Origin: Coleofasciculus sp. FACHB-1120
GTDB taxonomy: Bacteria; Cyanobacteriota; Cyanobacteriia; Cyanobacteriales; FACHB-T130
DNA: 64,000 nt
Assembly: GCF_014698845.1 (NCBI RefSeq)
Contig: NZ_JACJTV010000005.1
Span: forward strand, 234,003-298,002
Reading direction: 5' to 3'
The position numbers and the translations under genes were made by a program. This document shows positions 9,973-17,700 of this stretch, in pieces (position 1 is the first letter of the stretch; each line of letters begins with the position of its first letter). The notes beneath the pieces are model-generated. The model ran no database searches and was not told the origin of the DNA. It saw only the letters and a program-made list of their open reading frames with translations.

Positions 9973-10470
9973 ATGACTAAAACACAAACGGAAATGTCTA
10001 CAACTTCTGGACAATATGAGACAGACTTTTATGCTTGGACGATTGAACAAGCTAAATTTCTCAAAGATGGTGCTTGGGACTGCTTAGATATCTCAAATTT
10101 GGTTGAGGAGATTGAATCGTTGGGAAAACAACAACGACAGGAGTTAAGGAACCGTTTGGGGATTTTACTAGGACATTTCCTCAAGTGGGAGTTTCAGTCT
10201 AGTCATCGTTCTAAAAGCTGGTTTGCCACAATTCGAGAACAGCGTCGCCGAATTGCAGATTTACTTGAAGAAAGTCCCAGCTTGCAACCTTACTTATTTG
10301 AAGAGTTGAAGAAAGCTTATCAGGATGGAGTAGACCTCGGTGTTCGCGAAACTTCTTTAAATTACAAAAATTTTCCCCAAGAGTGCCTTTATAGCTTAGA
10401 GCAGGTATTAGACTCTTCGTTTTTCCCAGGTGAAAAAATTGAGTCAGACTCCAACTGGGATGGTAACTAA
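9973..10470 (+). CDS. DUF29 family protein
   Basis: A 165-residue soluble helical protein. The DUF29 hallmark YETDFYAWTIEQAxxL lies near the N-terminus, followed by LDISNLVEEIESLGKQQR and a region rich in W/R (HFLKWEFQSSHRSKSW). DUF29 proteins occur in many copies in filamentous cyanobacteria; their function is not established. The gene is divergent from the TE-bearing NRPS gene with about 60 bp between the two starts, and is read opposite to the cluster. It is therefore probably an unrelated gene lying within the NRPS locus. An alternative start is the internal ATG of MSTTSGQYETD, which fits the usual N-terminus of the family better. Confidence 0.85.
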   Translation: MTKTQTEMSTTSGQYETDFYAWTIEQAKFLKDGAWDCLDISNLVEEIESLGKQQRQELRNRLGILLGHFLKWEFQSSHRSKSWFATIREQRRRIADLLEESPSLQPYLFEELKKAYQDGVDLGVRETSLNYKNFPQECLYSLEQVLDSSFFPGEKIESDSNWDGN

Positions 10471-10658
10471 ATATAAATTGAAAGGACGCGATCGCTCCTT
10501 AATAGCTAGCAGTCGGGTTTCATCTGCTAGCTACTTATATGAATTCATTTTTGACACTTCCACTTGGCGCATAAGCCAGAATTGTGGTGCAGTATATTGT
10601 GTAACAGGACAAAGCTGCACCCGGTATAGGGGCGGCAGAGTACCGAAAAGGAGCAAAA

Positions 10659-11165
10659 ATGGATACCATATCTTCATCCGATGTCCGCTGGTGCGTCGTT
10701 GAGAAACTCTACTCGCGCCTGCAACGCCTCGCCCCTGGGACTAGAGAGTACGAAATTACCGATCGCGCAATCTCCCTGGCTTTAAATTCGGGTCGCCAGT
10801 CAAGGAGTGTTGAATTTCTTTTTCACGATGTTTTGCGTAACGCACAGCACAGCATACTCCGAACTTATGCTCGCAGAGTCGTTTTTCTCAAAAATTTTAC
10901 AGCCTACTCTGCACAAGCCTTAGACAGTATCAACGAAAAGACACCCGAAGCCAACTGCATTGCAAGTGAGATGGAGGACAAGATTCGGGAGGCTTTGGCG
11001 CAGAATGGTTCTGAGCTAATTAACTGCTTTGATGGAATGCTCGTTGGCGAGAGTATTGCTGAGACTGCTGCACGATGTGGAATTTCGCGCAGGAGTGTAG
11101 ACCGGGCACGGCAGAAAATACGTGAGATTTCTCGGAGCTTCTTTTTCCCTCAAGAGGAGGCATGA
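10659..11165 (+). CDS. Sigma-factor-like / HTH transcriptional regulator
   Basis: 168 residues, ATG preceded by AAAAGGAG at good spacing. The C-terminal third (about residues 125-160) reads as a helix-turn-helix of the sigma region 4 type: SIAETAARCGISRRSVDRARQKI. The N-terminal half (VEFLFHDVLRNAQHSILRTY) is helical and may be a degenerate sigma region 2. It is not a recognisable housekeeping or ECF sigma factor. It is followed, with start/stop overlap, by a very small membrane peptide and then by a GHKL ATPase on the same strand, suggesting a three-gene unit. The stretch 10659-13094 has no intact HIP1 site, unlike its surroundings, which hints at acquired DNA. A role as the cassette's regulator is inference. 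Confidence 0.6.
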   Translation: MDTISSSDVRWCVVEKLYSRLQRLAPGTREYEITDRAISLALNSGRQSRSVEFLFHDVLRNAQHSILRTYARRVVFLKNFTAYSAQALDSINEKTPEANCIASEMEDKIREALAQNGSELINCFDGMLVGESIAETAARCGISRRSVDRARQKIREISRSFFFPQEEA

Positions 11166-11233
11166 TGGCAGGGCTAATTCTGCTTTTGATAGGGACACTG
11201 ATGCTACTGCGACCTGCTTTAGGTGATCGCTAG
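11162..11233 (+). CDS. Putative 22-23 aa single-helix membrane micropeptide
   Basis: Two adjacent ATG codons (11162 and 11165) overlap the stop of the upstream regulator. A strong Shine-Dalgarno sequence AGGAGG ends at 11160, so the second ATG has the better spacing. The peptide starts MMAGLILLLIGTLMLLRP and ends ALGDR: one hydrophobic helix with a short charged tail. Translational coupling to the gene before it is likely. It lies 85 bp before the GHKL ATPase. It is too short to assign to a family; a chance ORF is possible, but the ribosome-binding site is unusually good. Confidence 0.4.
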   Translation: MMAGLILLLIGTLMLLRPALGDR

Positions 11234-11318
11234 GCAGCAACAGCTAGAACGCTAATTCGTGAAGTTTGATAACAAGACGCACGCTTAGGTGCGCCAAAAA
11301 TCCTCAAAGGAGAATGAA

Positions 11319-13094
11319 ATGGCAATAACGACAACGGATATATCCAAAACGACAAAGCGGATTCCGGTGGTTCTCAGTGGTCACGCTCTCAGGTCTCTGC
11401 GTGACTCCGGCTATAGTCTTGCGGCGGCATTAGGAGAGGTGATTGACAACAGTCTCGAAGCCGATGCAAACAACATTTTGCTACGCCTAGAGGAGACGCA
11501 GGATAAGCATGGCAAGAAGCACATCCATCGGATTGTTGTTGTTGATGACGGAAGTGGCATGGGCACCGAGATACTTCCGTACTACTTGCAAGTTGGGTTC
11601 TCCACCAGGTATATGCAAAAGGACACCATTGGGAAGTACGGTGTGGGTGCCAAGCTTGCGGCACTGAACTACGGGCGTCGAATTGATGTGTGGAGCCGGA
11701 CGCGAGAGGAGGAGCCTTGGCAGCACGTCTATTTTGATTTAGATGATGCTATTGAACAGGAAGAGAAAGGTGAAGTGGTAGGCATTGAGATGCCAAACCA
11801 GGAACCTGTTCCTGATGAGCTAGTTTCATTGCTGCCTAATGACTCCGGGACTGTGGTCGTCTGGTCGAAGGTTGACCGTCTTGAAGAGGGACGGCGAGCG
11901 CCCGACGCTAAGACTCTGCGGGTTGAAGTTGAGAAAGAACTTTCTCGTATGTTTCGTTATTTCCTTCATGGTGGCATTAAGATTTCCGTCAACGATACAA
12001 AGCTCCTTCCTTACGATCCACTGTTTCTTATGGAAGGAACCTGGACAGATAAAGAGCTCACAAAATACTACTCTCGTATTAGCAAAGCTAACGAGCAAGA
12101 GAGTCAAGATAATTACCAATCGAGCCGTAAAACACACTTTCCCGCTCTAATTATTGCTAATAAGGAGCGGATCGAGATCGGAGGATCTATAGCAGAACTC
12201 ACCGTAACAGTTTACCCAAAAGAGGTGGCGCGGGAACCAGGTACAGGCGGAGATGAACTTGCTAAAAAGCTTCGAGTAGTAGATAACGGAGGATGTATCA
12301 GCTTTGTGCGGCTTGAGCGCGAAATTAACTACACGAATGTACCGAGGATATTCCCAAGAGGTGTGCAGACAGAAGATCGCTTCCTGGGTATTGAAGTAGC
12401 CTTTAAGCCTGAGCTTGACGACTATTTTGGCGTTCGGAACGTAAAGCGGGGTGTCGAACCGCATGATGAACTCCGAGCCAAAATGTTTGATCTTCTCAAG
12501 AAGTATGTTGCTGAGGCTCGTGCAAAGCTTGATGACATAAGGGGCGAGGCAGCAAGAGATAATCAAACGCATCAGGGTGAACACACTCCCCTTGTTAAGG
12601 CTAGCAAAAAGGCAAATCGTACCCTTCCCAAAAGCCGCGCTAAGGGGCCCGACGATCGGGTAGAGCAGGAGCGTGTAAAACTTGACTTAGCTAAAGATGT
12701 AATTGGGAATGACAAGAAGGCGCAGGAGGAATATCTAGAGTCGATTAAGGATCTCCCCTTTGTGATTGAGTCAGTAGATTTCCCTGGTCACACGTTCATC
12801 GACATCCAACATCTAAACGGTCAGGTTATTATCCGGCTCAACACTCGGCATCGGTTCTATCGGGAAATGTGGGAACCGATCCGGTCTATCGCTCAACGCA
12901 CACCAGGAGGCGTATCCGGCGATGAGGCTGTTCGAGCTGCAAAAAGGACAATCGAGGCTTTGACCCTCCTGATAATTGCATACGGCAAGGCGGAATCAAT
13001 GGACGAAAATCCTCGTGAACGCTACGGAGACCTGCGGATGTACTGGGGCCAGTTCTCAGACTCTTTAATTGGAAAGGTCAAGGATGTGATTTAG
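11319..13094 (+). CDS. GHKL (Hsp90/MORC-like) ATPase of unknown function
   Basis: 591 residues from the ATG at 11319, chosen because AAAGGAG lies 6 nt upstream; a GTG at 11289 is less likely. The N-terminal Bergerat fold is clear. It has the N box (EVIDNSLEADAN, about residues 40-51), the G1 box VVVDDGSGMG (near 74-83) and the G2 box GKYGVGAKLAALNYG (near 105-119). A second conserved domain of S5 type may follow, with GIEVAFKPELDDYFGVRNVKRG around residues 350-375. A charged, partly coiled linker is rich in K/R/E. The C-terminal domain (from about residue 460) is unrecognised. It lacks a histidine-kinase HisKA helix and is neither MutL, GyrB nor HtpG in length or motifs. MORC-like GHKL ATPases in bacteria are often found in restriction or conflict loci; that role here is inference. 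Confidence 0.8.
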   Translation: MAITTTDISKTTKRIPVVLSGHALRSLRDSGYSLAAALGEVIDNSLEADANNILLRLEETQDKHGKKHIHRIVVVDDGSGMGTEILPYYLQVGFSTRYMQKDTIGKYGVGAKLAALNYGRRIDVWSRTREEEPWQHVYFDLDDAIEQEEKGEVVGIEMPNQEPVPDELVSLLPNDSGTVVVWSKVDRLEEGRRAPDAKTLRVEVEKELSRMFRYFLHGGIKISVNDTKLLPYDPLFLMEGTWTDKELTKYYSRISKANEQESQDNYQSSRKTHFPALIIANKERIEIGGSIAELTVTVYPKEVAREPGTGGDELAKKLRVVDNGGCISFVRLEREINYTNVPRIFPRGVQTEDRFLGIEVAFKPELDDYFGVRNVKRGVEPHDELRAKMFDLLKKYVAEARAKLDDIRGEAARDNQTHQGEHTPLVKASKKANRTLPKSRAKGPDDRVEQERVKLDLAKDVIGNDKKAQEEYLESIKDLPFVIESVDFPGHTFIDIQHLNGQVIIRLNTRHRFYREMWEPIRSIAQRTPGGVSGDEAVRAAKRTIEALTLLIIAYGKAESMDENPRERYGDLRMYWGQFSDSLIGKVKDVI

Positions 13095-13218
13095 ACTTGT
13101 CACCTTCAATAAAGTAGCCCTACTGAGAAATCAGCATCAGCTACCTTACAGCCAAAGGATCGCTCCTTGTCCAAATTGTGGGGGCGATCCATTATTGCTA
13201 ATAGATTTTACCTCCCGG

Positions 13219-13368
13219 TCATATCTCTTTGCTTTCTTTGTTAAGGGAGGATAGTTTCATGCGCCGACTCTCATAAGAAATCGGGATTAAGGCTGGGGCT
13301 TTACTTTTAGCATTGCTGTCTTTCAAACTTTCAACAACTTTGGATAGTTGTGCGCTCGCGTAGCTCCA
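13219..13368 (-). pseudogene. 3' remnant of an NRPS gene (carrier-domain end and C-terminal tail)
   Basis: Read on the minus strand and ending in TGA at 13219-13221, the frame gives QLSKVVESLKDSN, KSKAPALIPISYESRR and then MKLSSLNKESKEI. This is nearly the same as the tail of the NRPS ending at 14795 (ELSKAIASF, SKAPALVPISRENRR, MKLSSLNKENQQP). Just upstream, a frame-shifted VELRERTTI matches VELPLRSVFEAPTI of the carrier domain, with a small deletion. No start, A or C domain is left. The remnant lies directly behind the beta-glucosidase gene. It accounts for about half of the 318 bp between the GHKL gene and the glucosidase; the remaining part (13095-13218) shows no gene. Confidence 0.75.
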
Positions 13369-13412
13369 CCACTTGCACCAGTATGATTAAGGCGCGATCG
13401 CACGATTTTATC

Positions 13413-14789
13413 TCAAACCACCCGGTTCTGACGAATGCACTCTGCATACCAATTGAAGCTGGCTTTGGGAATGCGTTGTTGTGTCTTGTAATCGATATAG
13501 GTAATTCCAAAGCGGCGACTATAACCGTAAGGCCACTCAAAGTTATCCATGAAACTCCAAAGGAAGTAACCTTTCAGGGGATAGCCTTCACGAATGGCTC
13601 GATTAGCCGCCTTCAAATACTGGCGCAAATACATAATGCGGTCTGTATCAATTACCTCGCCTTGAGCGTTCAGTTCGTCTTCGGCAGCACAACCATTCTC
13701 CGTAATGAACACGGGCAAATCTTGTCGCCCAAGCGTCTCACTAATATGGCGAATTCCCCAATAGATACTCTCAGGAACGATATGCAGCCAAGGCATATTC
13801 ATTCGCGGGTAGCCTTTCGGGAAGTCAAGAAACTCGTAACCGTCTTTATTATCTGCGGCACGAACATAAGTGCCAGTGTAAATATTGATACCGATTGAGT
13901 CGAGGGGCTGGTGAATGATTTCTAAATCGCCCGACTGAATATCTGGGGCATCAACGCCCAATTTCTCAAGCATTGCTGGACTGTAGGCACCCGTCAGCGC
14001 TGGAAAAATAATCCCACCATTGAGCCAAGAAGTATGGAAAGCTTGCTGAGCCGCCGTTATATCAGCTGCTGATTCGGTGAGGGGAACGGTGACAGAAATA
14101 TTGTCTACAAGTGCTACAGAACAAGGAACGGGCGAGGCAGCACGGATAGCTTGACAGCCCATTCCATGAGCGAGGAGGGCATGGTGAGAAGTCTGCCACA
14201 CTTGTTTGCGAGTTTTGACACGAGTGCCGGGGGCAAAGGGTGGGTCTTTATCCACATCGTAGGCGAAATCAGTGAAGCAGGGGATTTCGTTGATGGTCAT
14301 CCAGTTGGTGATGCGATCGCCTAACCGACTGACAACGGCAGTAACATAGTCAGCAAAATCTGAAGCCATCTCCCGGCTGCGCCAAGAACCGTACAAATCC
14401 TCTAGTGCTTGAGGACTGTCCCAATGAAACAAGGTGGCGTGGGGAGTAATCCCGTGTTTGTGCAAGCAATCAACTAGGCGCTTGTAGAAATCGACTCCCT
14501 TTTCATTCACGTTTCCCCGACCATCAGGAATAATTCGGGGCCAAGCGATACTGAAGCGATATTGCTTGATACCCAGTTTTGCCATCAGTTCTACGTCTGT
14601 TTCGTAGCGGTGGTAATGGTCGCAAGCAACAGCACCTGTATCGCCATTCTCAACCCGTCCGGGGGTAGCACTGAAGGTATCCCAGACGCTGGGTTTGCGA
14701 TCGCCTTCTGTTGCCGCACCCTCTATCTGATAGGCGGAGGTAGCCGCGCCCCAGATGAAATTTTCTGGAAATTGGTCGTTGGCTTTCAT
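13413..14789 (-). CDS. GH1 beta-glucosidase
   Basis: 458 residues, the normal length for a bacterial glycoside hydrolase family 1 enzyme. The N-terminal signature FIWGAATSAYQIEGA is present. The acid/base glutamate lies in WMTINEIP (near residue 167; the family usually has TFNEP) and the nucleophile in VFITENG (near 359). The substrate-binding tryptophans appear in FLWSFMDNFEWPYGYSRRFG. There is no signal peptide, so it should act in the cytoplasm on beta-glucosides. The start is 5 bp behind the stop of the N-methylating NRPS, so the two are almost certainly cotranscribed. An NRPS tail remnant follows the gene. It could deglycosylate a glycosylated peptide or simply have been captured there. 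Confidence 0.93.
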   Translation of the reverse strand: MKANDQFPENFIWGAATSAYQIEGAATEGDRKPSVWDTFSATPGRVENGDTGAVACDHYHRYETDVELMAKLGIKQYRFSIAWPRIIPDGRGNVNEKGVDFYKRLVDCLHKHGITPHATLFHWDSPQALEDLYGSWRSREMASDFADYVTAVVSRLGDRITNWMTINEIPCFTDFAYDVDKDPPFAPGTRVKTRKQVWQTSHHALLAHGMGCQAIRAASPVPCSVALVDNISVTVPLTESAADITAAQQAFHTSWLNGGIIFPALTGAYSPAMLEKLGVDAPDIQSGDLEIIHQPLDSIGINIYTGTYVRAADNKDGYEFLDFPKGYPRMNMPWLHIVPESIYWGIRHISETLGRQDLPVFITENGCAAEDELNAQGEVIDTDRIMYLRQYLKAANRAIREGYPLKGYFLWSFMDNFEWPYGYSRRFGITYIDYKTQQRIPKASFNWYAECIRQNRVV

Positions 14790-14794
14790 CTGGT

Positions 14795-17700
14795 TTACGG
14801 TTGTTGGTTTTCTTTATTGAGAGAAGATAGCTTCATGCGACGATTTTCACGAGAAATTGGCACTAAGGCTGGGGCTTTGCTTTGAGTAGTGGTCTGCTGA
14901 AAACTAGCGATCGCTTTCGATAATTCTGCAATTGTCGGTGCCTCAAAGACACTACGCAAAGGTAACTCCACCCCGAATGCGTCGCGCACTCTAGAAACAA
15001 GCTGAGTCGCTAGTAATGAATGTCCTCCTAATTCAAAGAAATTATCCTGAATACCCACCCGTTTAACTCCCAAAACCTCTGCAAAAATTTTCACTAACAC
15101 TTCCTCAACCGGAGTTTGAGGTGCAACATAACTTCCTGCCAATTCTAGTTTGACTGGTTCGGGTGCAGGTAAAGCACGGCGATCGACTTTGCCATTAGGT
15201 GTAAGCGGTAGAGATTCCAGCACCACAAAAGCCGATGACACCATGTACTCAGGTAGCTTTTGGGTGAGATAAGTCTGCAATTGAGGGATTAACTTACGGG
15301 CTGCTTTTGCTTGTAGGGGATTATTCGCATAAGATTGTAGCGATCGCAATTTAGCGCTGAGTGGCAAAGTAGTTTTTTTGTCTATTTCTTTGCTTACAAA
15401 CACTACATCGTAGCGTCCTTCAGTGCCGGAATCTGACCAGCTAATTTCAATGTTGTAAGGGACATCTAGGCTATAGAAATCTTCTGGATCTACTCCCAAA
15501 TTTTGGAGTTTTTGCAAAGCTTCATGGATCTGTCGGACAGTTTTAAATTCTGCTGGGTCTGACAGCCATTCTGCTGTTTTAACTGCTGCTGTTACCCGCG
15601 CATTAGGCACATTGGTAATGCTTAAGGTTTCTGGTTGGTTATCAATTAATAGCTGATGTACAGCGGAGATGGTTAAGTTATTTTCGTGCCAGTCTAGCGA
15701 GGAACCTCTCCCCAGCCCTCCCCGCAACGGGGAGGGAGCCGGAGTATTCTTACTTCCCCCCGCTTCGGGGGGATTGAGGGGGGTTCTTTCAGAACCTATT
15801 TCTGTGCCAATATGCAAAATTGCGTTATAACGAAACTGCGTTAATTCATTGTGAGAACAACCCCGGATCAGTTGAATTTGTACGTCGCTAATCTGGGGAA
15901 ATCGCTGCTTTAATGCACTGAAGAAAGCTGGATCAATTACTAACTCAGTTTCTTGGAACATTTGCATTTCTACCCGTTGCTGCAACTGTTCGCGGGTGAG
16001 AGAAGGTTCGGCTTGATAAAACTGTACTGAGGCGTGGAAAGCTTGCAATAGGGGGAGACTACGCACATCGCCAATGAAGATGAAGCCACCGGGAGCGATC
16101 GCATTTATGGCTCCCTCCAGTACGCGCACTAGATAATCAATACTGGGAAAATATTGCACCACGGAGTTCAGAATCACCGTATCAAAGGCTTGTGACTCCA
16201 CTCCCTCAAAGTCAGTCGCTAACTTCTGAAGCAATCTTACTTGAGGTAATTGTGACAATTGCTGCTGGATGTAGTTTAGTGAAGCCGAGGAAAAATCTGT
16301 TCCACAATATTTATTGCAGTGAGGCGCAATTCTAAACAATAATAAACCTGTTCCACATCCAATTTCTAACACTCGACTCGGTTGCAAATCCAGAATTTCC
16401 GCTACTTGGTTATCTACCCATTCACGCATCTGTTCTGCTGGAATCGGTTGATTAGTATAACTGCTATTCCAACCGACAATATTGAATGTTGGATCTGAAC
16501 CAGCAGCAGGTTGATTATAATTTTCGTTGTAGAGCATCTGCCATTGCGAAACCTGCTCATTTTGCAATTGGATTTCCACCTGCTTCTGTTCGCTGTACTC
16601 AGAATTTAGCGCTACATAAGCTACTAAACGCTTTTCCCCTGGTAAATCTTCACGAGTTATTACAACATTTTGCAGCACTGCTGGATGCTGACTCAATACC
16701 GCTTCAATTTCTCCCAACTCTATGCGGAAGCCGCGAATTTTCACCTGTTCATCGAGGCGACCTAAAAACTCGATATTGCCATCTGGTTGATAACGAACTA
16801 AATCGCCTGTTTTATAAAGACGTGCTTCTGGTTGGTTGCTAAAAGGATTAGAAATAAATTTTTCAGCAGTTAAATCAGGACGGTTTAAATAACCTCGCGC
16901 TAGTCCATCACCACCAATGTACAATTCACCAGCAACACCGATAGGAACAGGTTGTAAATATCTATCTAGAACATAAACTTGAGTGTTGGCAATGGGACGA
17001 CCAATTGTAGGCTTTATACTATTTCTTAATGGTGCTATTAGATCTGTGTTCTCTTCTTGCCCCCCTTTATAAGGGGGTTTGGGGGGATCTTCTTTATCTC
17101 TGACAGGAACAATACCGGATGTTGTCACAACTGTATTCTCAGTTGGGCCATAATTATTAACTAGCTGGAAAGGATAATCAGTCAAAGGATACTGATGTAG
17201 TTTGTCGCCTCCTGTCAGTAATATTCGGAAATCTGCGTTATTAGACCAATCCAATAACAAAACTTTCTCAGCTAAAGTTGTCGGTAAAAAGCTAATTGTT
17301 ATTAATTTCGATATTAAGAAGTCTCTCAGCTTTTCAGGCGCTATTCTTATTTCATCATCAATCAAATAAATGCTGCATCCTGCACTCAAATAAGGCAAAA
17401 TTTCCCACCCGCAAGCATCAAAGGCAACTCCAGCAACCTGCGTTACTCGGTCAAGCGGTGAAACTGCAAACGTTTTTTGATGCCAAAAGATGAGATTTAA
17501 TAAGCTGCAATGTTCAGTTTTAACCCCTTTAGGCTTTCCTGTGGTGCCAGAGGTATAGATAACATAAGCAAGATTCTCTGCTGTAACATTACTAATAGTA
17601 TTAGCTTCGCTTTCTTGGGCAATGGTTTCCAAATCTTTATCTAAACATATTATTTGTGAGCTATATTCTCCAAGGCGTTCGATACACTGTTCATGGGTTA

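Noticed and set aside
10430..10702. 90-codon frame overlapping the DUF29 gene and the sigma/HTH gene start
   Set aside because: It overlaps two better genes at both ends, lacks a ribosome-binding site and shows a low-order basic composition.
11389..12584. Open frames on the minus strand within the GHKL ATPase gene
   Set aside because: The plus-strand protein has complete conserved motifs throughout; the opposite frames have none.
13095..13218. A frame containing APCPNCGGDP that looked like a zinc ribbon of a small protein or transposase
   Set aside because: No start codon in frame, only one CxxC pair and no other conserved residue; judged accidental.
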